This document shows positions 45,028 to 58,429 of a stretch of DNA of 64,000 nt, in pieces (the first letter of the stretch is position 1; every line of letters starts with the position of its first letter). The notes beneath the pieces were generated by a model. That model saw nothing but the letters and a program-made list of their open reading frames with translations. It was not told where the DNA came from and searched no databases. This DNA comes from Selaginella moellendorffii (Eukaryota; Streptophyta; Lycopodiopsida; Selaginellales; Selaginellaceae), in the NCBI RefSeq assembly GCF_000143415.4, contig NW_003314261.1, forward strand, positions 1,739,973 to 1,803,972, given 5' to 3'. A program made the translations under genes and the position numbers.

Positions 45028-45518
45028 TATAAAACAGAATAAGCTTGGATTATTTTATTCATAAAGCATTAGAAATAAATTTATTCACTTAAAAATAAAT
45101 ATTTACTCTCTTGCTAAACCCATTCAACAGAATGCAAATCTCTACCAATTTTGGATTTTGATCTGGAAGATATACATAATCTATCACCTCATGCTACAAC
45201 TTGGATGAGTAAGAGCATTTTGCATTCCCACAAGATCTTTTGATACCACACTCATGGGCATTACAATTAGCAAGAGATAGAACCTACTGTCATGTGTGTC
45301 CCTATTTTTGCACCCATGAATTCACCTAGTAAAGAAAGTAAAAAACTTACCTCATTGTATGGTAATGAGGTTATGCTCTGCACTTTCTCCTTCTAGCAAT
45401 TCTCTTCTAGGACTACATAAAGCCATTGTTAGAAATGTCCTATCAATGGGTAACTATAGTCATAGTCTTCAGTTGCATTAAGCATTGCCAGTATTTTATA
45501 GGTTGCTTGGACTTAAAA

Positions 45519-45812
45519 ATGAAGTTTTTCTCAAGTATCCTCCTAGTAAGCCTTCTTTTTTCTTTTCTAATCGAGCATGAGTCAGTCACCTTACATGTTG
45601 GAGGAGTAGCCTCTATACCAGGCATTGCCAAAATTATTGAAAATAAGTGCGTATTTCAATTTGTTTTATCAATCCCTTATATTTGTACCACACAGAATTA
45701 TCCACTTAATTCAAGCAGTAGTGATGATAACAGTGGTGACGAAGAAATGAGCGACAAAGCTCCCAAGCTTGTAGGTGAGATAGATGTTTGTTCTTTGGCC
45801 AGTTTGAGATGA
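45519..45812 (+). CDS. Possible small secreted protein (98 aa)
   Basis: ATG at 45,519 gives a textbook signal peptide (MKFFSSILLVSLLFSFLIEHES), then a short domain and a Ser/Asp/Glu-rich tail, ending TGA at 45,812. A 49-nt GT-AG segment (45,647-45,695) could be an intron, but removing it changes the frame, and another donor-like GGTGAG sits at 45,774. I do not recognise the family. It may be a real small host gene with more exons, or chance. Confidence 0.3.
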   Translation: MKFFSSILLVSLLFSFLIEHESVTLHVGGVASIPGIAKIIENKCVFQFVLSIPYICTTQNYPLNSSSSDDNSGDEEMSDKAPKLVGEIDVCSLASLR

Positions 45813-47228
45813 GCCATTTGCCTTGCGGCACTTAAAGGGTCATGCCTCCCAGCTCACCAAAGCTGAAGCGTGATCCCATTGCTCACTTCCTCATCTCCTT
45901 GCCCAGGGTCTCAACCTTGAGATCCTGCGCTATGAGCTTGTCACTGTCCAAGTAGCAGTCTCTCCCTTGGGGAGAGACTTACCGTAAGACTCAAATAACC
46001 TGATCAAGCGTTCAAATGCCTTCCAGCAAGCTCTAAATAACAATCGAGCATTCACTGCTTGCATTATTTCTGTTCCTGTCAAGAAATACTGTGTGAGAAG
46101 AAAACGTGTGATCTTCAATTGTCTGGTGGCATCGGCCACACAAAGTTCTACCTCTCACAATCCTCAAACATGTTGATCTGCCATGGAACTTGCACTCCAC
46201 CACCAGGAGGATGATCAATCCTGCTCTAGTCACCAGATCTTCCTTGTGGCCTTGGGCTGCTGCTGCTGCTCGAGCGATCTCAGTGCCCAGAAAACAGGTG
46301 CAGTCATGGTCAACACTTTGTTTAATAAAAAATGTAGTTTTATATCATTCATGAAAAATATCATAGTTTTTATTATTTAAAAAAAATTATTAGAACACAC
46401 ACAGTTGGTCTTAAATTCATAATTGTTCTGGGTATGTAGAAGTATACCACAGTCTTCACATATTAAACTTCTCTCTAATCAATGAAACAAATCCTACATA
46501 TTAACAAAAGCAAGTGGAAATATTTTTCTGTATATTTCAAGGCAATAAATATTTATGCACTTCAGGTCCAAATTGTTATAAATATCATCTATTTATCTGA
46601 TCCATGTTGAAAACAAGGTGGTGCTGGCCTGTTTTGTATTGCCAATGTTTCAGTCCCATGAGCTGATAGATTCCCACCATCCATGTTGACCGGAGAGGTA
46701 GTAGTTTCCCACCACAATTGTCAGATTCATGTTGACCATGGAGAGGTAGTAGTGGAACTTTTTTGATCATTATTTTTTTTAGAGTACTTATATTTAATAT
46801 TTTCTATATAAATCACTTACCACAAACTTGGATGTAATTGAAGTGGCACATTAGCACTTCTATTTTCCATTATTAATGTATATCAGTCAAAGCAATATCT
46901 ATTTATATACTATTTGGAACATGCTCAAATTTGCTTGTTTTCGTCGAGCAAAGTGTCAAGATCCATTCAAAGTCAATGGAGTCTAAGATAACATATTGAG
47001 CCATTTTCTCACTGGTGGCCCATCAGATTCAAAAGGGGATTTAGTTTACGGTGCAAAAAGACAAAGATCTAGTTGCCCTAAACTATGTTATGCCACCTCT
47101 TGAAGTTCCTCACCACCCAACCACCCTCGAGCTACCTCAAAAGCTCCACTGTGCCGCCGCTCCACTGTGAGCCCTAGGGTAGGTTAAGTCCCTTACCCTC
47201 ACATGCCTTGTCAAAGCTGGCACTTAAC
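45813..47228. other. Unassigned interval and probable LTR of G2
   Basis: 45,830-46,320 has balanced base composition without a convincing frame. 46,600-46,760 holds a near-repeated 'tgttgacc(a/g)' phrase. From 47,228 leftward, the minus strand after the G2 purine tract starts TGTTAAGTGCC, a likely LTR start; its other end was not located. Confidence 0.4.
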
Positions 47229-49773
47229 AATTCTCCCCCCCCAACAAAGTCCTTGTCCCAAGGATGAGTTGTACCAGTGATCACCCTTTCTAGGGAATCC
47301 TGCTCAAGCTCCTGGTCCATCTTCCACAGCCGTATACATCAAGGAGGCATTGGGCCCGTCACTCCGAGATAGTACACCTTTCAACTGGCTGACATAAAAT
47401 ACCGAATGAATTTTCACCCCAGCTGGCAGCCGCACCCAATAAACCGCTTTACCAATGCGCTCTAGCACTTCATATGGACCAGCATATCGATAGGAAAGTT
47501 TATCACTCTTCCCTGTCCATAAAGGCACCAAGGTGTTCCGCCGCTCACTTGACGGAAAGATCACTCGCACAAAGACGAGATCACCCACCTTATATTCTCG
47601 GAATTGGCGATGCTTATTGGCAAACTTCTCTGCTCTATCCTGAGCTACTTGCAAATTCCGTTTGCACACCACTAGAATCTCATCAAGTTCTGTGGCCAGA
47701 TCAGTTGCCTCAGAATCAAGCTTATCTTGAACGTCCTTACTCAAATGCAATCCCAACTCCACCGCTGTTCGAGGATGCCTTCCAAACATAGCAAAGTAAA
47801 GACTTAGCTTGGTTCCACTGTGTTAGCTATTGTTATAAGCAAATTGCACCAATGGAAGATATAGATCCCATTGTCCTTGCCTTTGACCAATACTACAACA
47901 TAGCATATCCTCCACCACTTGATTCACACACTCAGTTTGCCCATCTGTCTGAGGATGATCTCCACTCGAGAGTTTCAAAGTCACTTGCATAGCCTTTGCA
48001 AAGCTTTTCCAAAATCCACTGGTGAACTTTGAATCTCGATCACTAATGATGTCCTTTAGCAAACCAAAATCAGGAAAAACCTTCTCCAAATAAACCGCAG
48101 CCAAGTCTGAGGCAATGACAATCTTCCGAAGAGCCAACAATTGCACATACTTTGTCAACCGATCCACTATGACCCATACTTGCTCCTTTTGCCTCTGTGT
48201 TCGTGGCAAACAAGTGATAAAGTCCATAGAGATACTACACCAATGACTTTGAGGAATAGGTAAAGGTTGCAAAAGTCCCCCTGGCTTCTCCCATAGCACC
48301 TTAACCTGCTAACAAAGCTCGCATGATTTACAATACTTGAGGATATCAGCCTTCATATTCCTCCAATAAAAGTTGTGCTTAATCAACTCATACGTCTTCT
48401 TCCCCCCAAAATGACCAGCCTCTGGACGATCATGATAGTGGAATAAAACTTGAGTAATCAACACATCCACCCATGGCAAATATACACAGCCATTGTAGTA
48501 GAGAATCCCATCCACAAATGAGAAAGGGGCTTCCATCTGGGCTCGCAAAGAGGCCACCTCAGCATCTTGAGTCTGAGCATGCTCAACCAATTGCCCAAAC
48601 TCGCTGACCACCTTACTCAAATAATGACAAAATCGTTGTCGTAACGTCATCACATGACAAACATGAGATAAAGCATTTGCCACCACATTTGATTTTCTTG
48701 AACGATGCTCAATAGGAAACTCCCCAAACTCCATGAGTTTGACCATCTAACGAGCTTGCCTAGTGTTCAACTCCTTCTGTGTGAAAAGATACTCAAGTGG
48801 TTTGTGATCTATCAACACCACGAACACTGCACCATAAAGATAGTGCTGCCACGTTCGCAAAGCATGAACAATAGAGAGTAACTCTTGCTCATATGTGGAA
48901 TAGCGTTGCTCCGCAGAATTCAAAGTTCGGCTCTCATATGCAATAGGCTGTCCCTCTTGCATGAGAACTCCTCCCAGTGCATAACCACTCGCATCGCATG
49001 TCACCTCGTAAAGTTTCGATGGATCAGCAATGCGAAGCACTAGAGTCTCACTCAACAATCGTTTCAGCACCACAAAACTCTCCTTTTGTGGCTTCTTCCA
49101 CTCAAATGGCACATTCTTGCGTAACAACCGCGTCAAAGGAATAGCCACCTCTGCAAACTTATGCTGGAAATGTCGGTAGTAACTAGCCATACCAAGAAAA
49201 CTGTGCAACTGGCAAGTTTTCCACCATAGCCACCTTCCTTGGATCCGTCTTGACACCCTTAGATGTCACAATATGACCTAGATATTCCACCAACTTTGCA
49301 AATTCACATTTGCTCTTCTTTGCATAAAGTTTGCTGTCGCGAAGTAACAAAAGAACCTTGCGCAAATGCACCCTATGCTCCTCCATATTCTTGCTAAAAA
49401 CAAGAATATTGTCCAAGAAAATCTCCACAAACTCATGAAGATAACGCCTAAATACCTCCGTCATCAACCGAGTAAATGTGGCCGATGCATTCGTCAAACC
49501 AAACGGCATAACTGTAAACTCAAAATGTCTGAAGTTTGTGTTGAATGCCGTCTTGGAGATAGATGCATCATCCATTGCAATCTGATGGTATCCACTCCTC
49601 AGATCAATCTTGGTAAACACTCGTGCTTCACCAAGCTTGTCCAGGATATCATCCACATGTGGCATCGGCATCTTATCCTTCACTATCTTCTTGTTCAAAG
49701 CGCAGTAGTCAATACATATTCACATTGAATCGGTCATCTTCTTCACAAGCAAGACCGGAGCACCAAATGGAGA
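47229..49773 (-). pseudogene. G2: Ty3/gypsy pol, truncated and interrupted
   Basis: Minus-strand pol, in order from 49,773 down: RT (FTKIDLRSGYHQI, FGLTNAS, and FLDN where YLDD is usual at about 49,410), connection and RNase H (VTCDASGYALGGVL), integrase HHCC and DD-E segments (MDFITCLP, ISDRDSKF, HPQTDGQTE) and C-terminal integrase. Breaks: a frameshift near 49,190, and in-frame stops at about 48,745 (ARxMVKL), 48,306 and 47,822. A C-rich tract at 47,230-47,242 is the purine tract on its strand, followed by TGTTAAG at 47,229. The 5' part is cut off at 49,773, where the R5 LTR begins. RT motif FLDN instead of YLDD/YIDD is another sign of decay. Confidence 0.8.
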
Positions 49774-51302
49774 TGTAAGCCACAAATTTTTCCTTTCCAA
49801 TTTGCCAGCTTACCTCGTCTATCTGACCAACACTGCCTTGGCTTGTGCTAAGTTCCCTTGCCAAGGTTCTCGCCTATTGTACCAGCTCCTACTTGGTCCT
49901 ACTTGGTTTCAGCTACTCACTGCACGAGCAACGAAGTGTTAGCCATCCATCTACGGATTCCCAAATCTCTCCCAATCCCCCTCCCCGGGTTAGACTGGAC
50001 TTAAGGTTCGGCTACACTCCCCACAGGCACAAGCAACCAAGCACACCAAGCCTCCAGGTTCCTAACACCCCTTGGTACAACAAGACTTGATCATGGGACC
50101 CTCTAAATCCCAAACCTTGGGTGCAACACTTGCTTCGGAATGTCGGGGCGAAACACCGTGGCCTAACGGCCCGGTATGGGTACCTCTACCCCCCCACTTC
50201 CATCCCGAAGGAAGGCCCAAGCCCCTAGGAAGGGCGAGGACCAATGAGCCGCATGGTACTCAAGTGGGGCACCACTCCACTTGAGCTGGGAGCACTGCAG
50301 TCGGTTTCCCTTTCGGGAGTGGGAGCTGCTCTTGAGCACTTCCCTGGGTGGCCCCTCTAGCACCACCCAAGCCCATGCTCACTCCCACCCAAGGCCCCTC
50401 AGCCCCAGTCTCAACCTCAAGTCGGTTTGGAAGCCCCACTGGAGAGTTCCTTCAAGACTGGTTCTTGGACCTCACTATCCCTACTATACTTTTGGAACCC
50501 CCTACAGCCCCCCCCCCCCCCCCCGGGAGACGCACGCTTTGGGCTTTCACCCCTTGACCCGTATTAGTATTTGGATTTAGTCTCTGGCTCGATCTTGGAC
50601 TCGATTTCAGATCCGACTTCGGATTCGGTCTCGGACTCGATCTCGGACTCGATCTCGGACCCGATCTCGGACCCGACCTCGAACTCGACCTCGGACTCGG
50701 TCTCGGACCCGATTTTGGATCTCGGACTCCGTCTCAAACTCGGTCTCGAACTCGGTCCCCGAGTCGGTCTCGGACTCGATTCCGGACTCTATCTCGAACT
50801 CGATCCTAGAGTCGGTCTTGGACTTGATCTTAGACTTGGTCCCATCCGATGAACTCTTTAAAGCTCTATTTCGTTAAAGTGGGAATTGTCATTATCCCAC
50901 TTGTAAAATAAGGTTTCCAAACCTTTATATAGTATATAAATATAACAAAATTCAACTGCATTGAGGCACATGCCATTTTATTTTAAACAAGGAAATGTCT
51001 ACTCAATCACTTCTCCTCCCCTTGCCACTGCTTCACCTCTCTCTTCTCCTTGTCATCGTCGTCCAATTTCTTTCCATCCTTTTAATATTGGCTCAGTTGC
51101 TCCGAGTCTAGGTGGAGCCCAAGTCCCCATTCAATCTTTACTTTCCCCTTATTAATAAAACAACTTCGTAGACTTCCAATAACATGCTGTAACACTTCTA
51201 GTATAATGCAAATCCTCTCAAAGAATTGTCTTTTAATATTAATACAATGGCATGGAACCCCATGCCATAATAAGTTACATTTTTAAATAAATACATGCCA
51301 TC

Positions 51303-53056
51303 TCAGATTGTTATTTTTTGCCTCCAACGCCTATACAATAATCTTGGAATTTCATCACTCTCCACACTATCAGGATTTAAACCCAATAGTAATGCCATCT
51401 CTTCTCTAATACGTCCACGCTCATGTTCAGTGGTCGAAGAACCCATCCGGTTGAGTAGATTATGGAGATGCGGATAGTGTTTGGCTAGACAATATACATG
51501 CCATAAATGATGACTGGTGTCTGTCCGATCAAATGGCTTCTGATATACCGTTCCATTTGCCATTTGGTTGATTTCTGCAGCCACCTCCTGGAAATGGCGT
51601 GAGGCCACATGCTATGCCACATGCAACGAGGCTTACCTGCCAAGCGCTAGTTGCTAGTGCACGTCCTTGTCCTGGTTTTTGTGGCTTCTTCAGTTGAACC
51701 CAGAGCTTCCGTGTTCGTGCCAATGTCTCGTGTAGACCCGATTTGTAGCACGTTTCTTGCTTGACATTCTGCGCGTGGGAGATGTATATGATAGATCGGA
51801 GGGGCGAGTTGCCTTTTATCAGGCGGACAACTCTTTTCTTGAAGACTTTCTTCACCTCCTTGCCCACCATAATATCCACAACTATCTCTTGCATCGCCAA
51901 GCTAGAATGCTGCCCGGAGATGGCATAGAACCGGATGTTCTGATCGTCCAACACCTTTCTATTAATCAAGTCTGGAAACCTCATCTCACCCTTCATTGTT
52001 TGGTAGTAGGGGATCACGTCTGCGATGTCGGGTGTTACTGGACTTGCCAGCATCTTCTGCTTCAGTTTCTCCACCCACTCATCAGATACTAGCCTGTGGT
52101 TGTATTTGCTTTGGATGTCGATATGGCTCACGTCGATTGTATATACTTTGTTGGAATAGTAACAAGTACTATTATCTGCGACGATTTTTGCTGCCTCTTC
52201 TTGCTCTTTCTGCTCTTTGCGGCTCTTCTTTTTGGTGGGTGTAGTGTTCGAACCCGACGCAATGGCATCACCGAGTAGCTTCTTTTTTGGAGCAGGAGAG
52301 TCGGACGTCGGCTTGAGCTTGACCACCCTTTTCTGCTTCGGGGTAGTTTCTAGATCGACCCCCTTCCCCTTCACTTCGCGAACTGGAGGCACTCTCAACG
52401 GCTCAATGTTGGAATATAGTTTTTGAACATCGCCGTAGGTGAGGTCCGTGGATTCCATGTGATCTTCATAGACCTGCAGCGTCTTTGAAATTGTGGGCCT
52501 CCTGGACAACCTCTCCCTAGCTCCCTTTAGGAATTCCTCATAGCCGTTGCCCCCTCCGGGAAGCCGCTAGGATGTGCAAGGTGGATCTTGAAGGCGGACA
52601 CTGTCTCTACCACAAGTGCCAGTCCATATTCTTGCATGGAACTGCATGGAGTGTCTGTCACTTGGATGAGGATCCCCATGCATTCTTTTCTCCCACCATC
52701 TGTGTTGTACAGCCTCAGATCCTCGCCTTCCATCCCGAAAGTCCAACTGGTGAGCTCCTCCCCCTTCTCTGCATCCACATTGACAGTGGCTGGAAGAAGA
52801 ACGCAATTCCTCGCCTGTTCAGAAATGCACAACAATTAGAGCTGACAGATGAAAAGCTAGCAGCTGGAAATAACGTGAGGCCACACGCCATTCACCACTG
52901 CATCAAATGTCTTGAGGCTGCATCCTAAGATGGCGTGAGGCTACACGCCATCTATAACCGGACTCCACTCGAGAGCCCAATCGGTGCATGCCAATGTTGC
53001 TACTGAATGGCATGTGGCCTCATGCCATTTTCTACTTGGCCTAAAAGACATACCAT
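51303..53056 (-). pseudogene. Gene M of PalT-2, internally deleted
   Basis: Exon 1 ATG 53,054-53,056 and exon 2 (51,637-52,814) are kept, followed by the first part of intron 2. At about 51,593 the sequence jumps into the last third of exon 11 (51,303-51,593). The jump corresponds to PalT-1 positions about 15,690 and 19,553, where both sides read TGGA. Exon 2 carries a one-base loss in a C run near 52,555 (frameshift), and the terminal stop is changed (TAG to TGG). Lost: most of the region after the ParB-like part, the acidic and Pro-rich parts, and the catalytic HAD motifs. Confidence 0.8.
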
Positions 53057-54821
53057 TTGAAGCCGAATGGAGGCGTGACAATCGAGGCCGGACTCGCTGG
53101 CGAATGTCCACTGTGTGTGCAGTGGATTGTAGCAGCAAGGCTACTCTGCCACTTACAGTTGGAGAGTGGCGCTGAAATCTCCCGGGACGCCAAGTGGGCT
53201 GCGTGTGGGTGGCGGAGTGGGCGGCGGAGTTGGTGGCGAAGTTACAAACTGGGTGTGTCTTGAAGTGGACGCCGATGCACACGAGCGCGATGCGAGCGCG
53301 AGTGTGATGCAAGCGCGAGTGGACGCCGATGCACACGAGAAACCTGTAGAGAAGGTAGATGAGCGCGAATGTGATGTGATCGCGAGTGGGAGCGCGATGC
53401 GAGCGTGAGTACGAAGCAAAATGCAAAACCTAACCTCACATGCGCGAAATGTCATAACGGTTGGTAATCCCGCAATGTCATCATTCCTCGGACTTAGGCG
53501 CCACCATTAATTTCTGGATCTCCGCGCGCATGCATGCACGTGAAATCCAAAAGAAATCCGCAACATCATCATTCCTCGAACTGCATGCACGCGAAATCCA
53601 AAAGAAAGATCATGATTGGGATATCATTTAATACCCTCGCTATATTTATACCATGCATGATTGGATATTCCAAAGCATCTTGTATTTCCAAAAATGCCAG
53701 ATATTCAGCTAAATAAAGAATGGTATACAATGTCCTTCTTGATGACCCTGAAAAGAAGCATCTCGATCGAACACCACATGAGACCACACAAGCCTTACAA
53801 TGTTTCAGGGGCATTTGCCATAGATCCGACCGTTATTTTGCTCCAAGATTCTACAGTTTGGTGTGCATTGACCTTTCCATCGACACTGCAAAGGGACATC
53901 ACAATCAGATGCGGGATCACAAGAAACCAACTTCACTAACTCTGGTTTCACCAAGATCTACGTAAGGAGTTATGAAATGAAAGGACCCTCTCTATTGAAA
54001 TGTCTTTATGGTCCTGACATATCAAAGGATTTTGCATCAAGTTCTGTATTTGCATGTTTATCAAGCTATTGAATTGCTAAACCCTAAACCCTAAACATGT
54101 GGAAAATGCTGCGTGAAGAAAGATGCCCTTTCTGGGCAAATGCTGTAAGAGGTAGATGCTGAGCAGTTACACGGCGAATAATCTTGGCGCGGATCACTGA
54201 CATGGCATGGCAAAGTTCGAATCACTGACATGGCACAGCTGGATCGAGGCAAGGACATGATGTGACAAAGTTCAACCTCCGACAGCAAAGTCTAGAAGCT
54301 ACTCAGTTTGAAATTTGTCAGAGGAATCATAAGATCTGATTTGTCAGAGGATTTGATGTGACATTCAAGCGTGTGTTATTTTTGAATTCTCGAACTCATT
54401 CCTAGGTCTATCATTTTTGTGCGCCGTGTTCTTGGTTCCGCTGAGCACAGTGAGCGCTGCTTGTGTAAGCGGCGTTGTGAGCTGTGGTTTATGCGTCTAC
54501 GAGCGGTTGCGGCATTGCGAGTGCCATTGCGAGCGGCAGTTTATGCGAGTGGCAGTTTGTGCGAGCGGCGCTACGAGCAGTTGCGGTGTTGCGAGCGGCG
54601 CTACGAGTAGTTGCGGTGTTGCGAGCGGCACTGTCTTTGGTGTGGCTACCGCTTCCTCTTGATATTCGGCACTTGTGCTTCCTGGTATATTGACCATGGA
54701 ATGGCTTAGGACCACATTTAGAAATGGCATGAGGCCACATGCCATCTTGGGCCCTTGCAATTTCATGGCTAGCGTATTGTCATGTATGTTTTTACTTGCC
54801 TGCAGCTGTGTGTATATCAAG

Positions 54822-55049
54822 ATGGCATGAGGCCTCATGCCATCTTTGGCCCCTGCTAGCCTATTGCCATATTCCTTTTACCTTGCTGCAACTGTATATA
54901 TTTTTGTGTGGGTGACTAGTCACGCACACGAAAATATATACAGTTGCAGCAAGGCAAAAGGAATATAGCAACAGGCTAGCAGGGGCCAAAGATAGCGTGA
55001 GGCCTCATGCCATTAGTGGGACCACTAATGGTATGAGGGCTCATGCCAA
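54822..55049. repeat. Long hairpin insertion bracketed by palindromes in PalT-2
   Basis: PalT-1 has one palindrome here (23,392). PalT-2 has that palindrome (54,822-54,843), then arms of about 70 bp (54,843-54,912 and 54,922-54,993) pairing around a central GTGACTAGTCAC, then a second palindrome (54,992-55,013), a short ATTAGTGG/CCACTAAT hairpin and a third palindrome (55,028-55,049). The outer palindromes are part of the inverted-repeat symmetry. It lies in the P leader intron. A foldback mini-element using the palindrome as its terminus, or repair-generated inversion, would explain it. Confidence 0.8.
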
Positions 55050-55201
55050 TTTTGTGAATGCGAAATTTCACATGGGTGTCAATAGCATGTTTGACTAATG
55101 GCATGTGGCCTCATGCTATTGAGGTTGTTTGGTATGTTATGATTTAGGCCATTCTCCAATCATTTTTTGTATGGTCTTAACTTCTTTTCTGCACTTTCAG
55201 A

Positions 55202-58200
55202 ATGGCCTTCAGGGTTGGGGAAAAGGTTTACATTTTGAATGGTGGGAAGAGAGTTGCAAAAGGGACCCTTGTGTCTATGGATCGAAACTTTGTTATACAC
55301 TGTCAAAGGCTTGGGGAAGGCAATGCTGCTGTATCAGTAGAGACTGTCTTCGATGGAAATGTGGTTGCTATTGAACGAGGAGAGATGGTCGTCGGGGTAA
55401 ATGTTGTTGTTGCCTTGAAAAATCTTCAGAAGAAAGCAGATGTTAGGGACAGCGCAAGTGCGACGCATGTTCCCTCCGTGGATCTTAAGAACTGTGCTAC
55501 ATGGATTCAGGCAAAGGTGTTTCTAAACAACCCCGAGGGGGAGGTGGTAGCTGAGGGCTTAGCCACAGTTGTCGATCCAAGAGATGCGGTTGCTAATCAA
55601 GAATTGGGCTGGGATGATATTAGAGTTGCGATTTTAGAGGTTGTTGACACAGAAGAAAACAGTCTGACTATTGGAAGCATTGTGTGGTGGAAATTGAGGC
55701 ACTTAGTGTTTGAGAATGTGAAGGATTCACAATCAAACACCACTACAACTGATGACAGAACATCTCTTCATGGGAAAAGAAAGTACACCTTCCAAAAGCG
55801 CAGCCAAAGGGATCTGAGCAACGAACCGAAAAGGCAGAAAATGGCGATGGAGGTTCGAATGGTCTCGACAGTTGCTTGTTGCAAGCGGAGGTGCTGTCAA
55901 CATGCTGATTGGGATGCTATTGAAGAGGAGAGAGCAAAATACAAGACATTGTCCTGAAAGGCAGCTCGCAATTTTGTGTATGAGGCATTACGGTCATCTG
56001 TTGATGCTTCAGAACATCAGGTGGGGGGCATGGTCTTCCAGAGGGGTTTGGTCTGCATGAAGGCATGGAGAATCATTTATGGAGTCCCTCGAACCACATT
56101 CTACAGAATCAAAACTGAGTTGGAGGAACAAAGGGTTCAACAGGCAGTCCATGGGAACGACGGTACTCACAAAACCAGGGGTCATGTTGTATATGGAGAG
56201 GCAATCTTCAAGAGGTTTGTCGAGACATGTAGCGAGGAGCAACCACATAAAACCCACCTCTTGGAAGATGGAACTCGAGACACCCAACGAGTTCTCCCTT
56301 CCATGTATACCAAGGGGGCCATATTGGAAGATGTGAATCGGGAACTCCAGAGTAATGGCTACAGGAAGCTGAGCCAATCTAGATTTAGTAGATTGTGGAG
56401 CAACAGGTTCAGGGATGTGAGTATAGGAAAGTACTCCAGCTTTTCAAAGTGTGACGAGTGCATTGCTATCAAAATGGCTTTGTCGAAGAATTCTTGCATC
56501 GCTCAAGAGCGAGAGACGTTGGTTAGAAGGCGGCTCGACCACAACATTGAGCAGAGAAGCTGCAGGACTGCATATTATCATAACAAGATTCTCTCCATGG
56601 AGAGATCTGACTCTTACCTCTACATCATCCACGACAAAATGGACCAGAAAAAGACGTGCTTACCTTGACTCAATCCTGCCCCCAAGGCAATCTCTTCATC
56701 CATGCAGCTGCCTGTGTGTCTATTTGGCATAATCGCTCATGGGCATGGTACCCAGAACTATGGGAACTTCTTTGTACCTCTATGGGGTGGTGGGGGTGCA
56801 AATATGATGATTGCGTCCCTAGCAAAACACTTAAGGTCTCTGCAAAGTGCGCAGACTGAGCTGAACGGCCAACCCTTGCATAAGGCCCTTGTCGATCGAA
56901 CCCCATACAAGGTTCAGCTGGAGGAGGAGCAAAGGCTTGCAGTATCGCGTGGGGCCCCATGCCATCCCAGTGAATATGTTGGCCGTCAGATTGTAGGGTT
57001 ATCACGTGAGGCCTCATGCCATTCCGACAAGGCTAGTCGCCCGGTGAATGCATAGCCTCATCCAAACGAAGCAGAATCTCAAGGAAGTTCTTGCGGCCGA
57101 TGTGGCCTTCCACCCCATCTTCTGCTCTAAACAGACAATGCTGGCAGTGAGAACAAAAACATGTACGTCTTCGCGTACTTGGTGATGCTTGTTGCCAAAG
57201 GCATATTTGAAACGGTTACACTTGGCTTTCTCATGGTTGGGCACACTCATGAAGACGTCGATGCCATGTTCAGTCACCTGGCAGAGTTCCTCCGGCGATC
57301 CAATGTCCTCACCCTCCCACAACTCTATGATGAATTCCAAAATTGCATCAAAGGCACTGTTGAAGCTGCACTTGTGACAGAGGTTCCAGACTTTAAGGGG
57401 TTTGTAAGAGGCTACATCAGGGATGGATCCGAAACGCTGATTGGCCACTCCAAGCCTCTTCAGTTTCATTTCAGCATGCGTGACGGTGCTCCAGTGATGA
57501 GGTACAAGATGAGAGAATGGGACACAGTGTGGCTGCCAGTGGACGGCATTGAACTCTTCAAGAGAGATCCCATAACTGGGGAACCTATGATTCCTCAGGG
57601 TTCCCCACGGCCAATGCACCCGGATGGACTCAAAGACCAGGAAAGTATAGTGGCCGGGATTAGACAGCATATTGCCTTCTAGAAGAGGGGGTTGGTGTTT
57701 GGTGGAGAATCCTATTTTAAGAGGTGCAAGCCTTTGCTCAAATACTGGGAGAAGATTATATCTGCTATCCAAAATGGGCCGGTTGTATATGAAGAATTGG
57801 AAGAGTCCTTTTGGCCAGAACCCAGAGCACCAGATAGTAGCAGAACAATGTCCTCTGGAAATGCAGTGACAGATAACGATGTTGAGGATCACTATTGTGG
57901 GCCGAGGAACAAGAAGCTGGATTCAGCATTCAATCCAGTACAGGTCTGCAAAGGAATGGTCGTGCTTGTCAGACCCAGTAATAAAAAACAAATGATATGG
58001 GTGGGGCGCTGCATCACTGATGCAGAGGAGGACGCAGAAACTAACTCCTTCAATGTAACTGTGGAGTGGTTCAAGCCAAGTTCCAGATATACAAAGGATT
58101 GCCTAGAAAAGAGATGGGTGCTGAATCCAAGGGATCCCAGCATGAGCATATCGGTGGATAATGTTGTGCATGGTTGGATGCGGAAGCAGAGTGCCACCAT

Positions 58201-58343
58201 CACCTTGCCAGACCATGCAAGAGATGCAGCAAGAGCATTCATAACCCGGGTTCAAAGTGAGATTCATTAATATTCCTTTACTAAGTTTCTAATGTATTTT
58301 ATTTCAAGGTGAACAATCCGAATCTGAATCAGAGGAGGCGTGA
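55202..58343 (+). pseudogene. Gene P of PalT-2: putative transposase, five in-frame stops
   Basis: Exon 2 runs 55,202-58,256, then an intron 58,257-58,308 and a last exon to TGA 58,341-58,343; together exactly 1,030 codons. Landmarks: two TNP1-like repeats (residues about 5-190), cysteine cluster about 230, DKMDQ about 478, TDN about 644, GHTHED about 680. Stops: TGA 55,955, TGA 56,666, TAG 57,053, TAA 57,128 and TAG 57,680. PalT-1 has TGG, CGA, CAG, CAA and TGG at these codons, so every stop is a C-to-T or G-to-A change. Unlike PalT-1 there is no frameshift near residue 140. The same palindromes lie in the coding sequence at 56,944 and 57,001. Confidence 0.78.
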
Positions 58344-58429
58344 TGGCATGTGGCCTTACACCATTCCTAGGTGAGATGATACAAATAACAAGTATAAATT
58401 CTTAGTTGTTCTAGCAAATCTTACTTAAA

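Noticed and set aside
50505-50524. Poly-C run as a regulatory G-quadruplex
   Set aside because: Single homopolymer within a decayed LTR; not conserved and prone to sequencing error.
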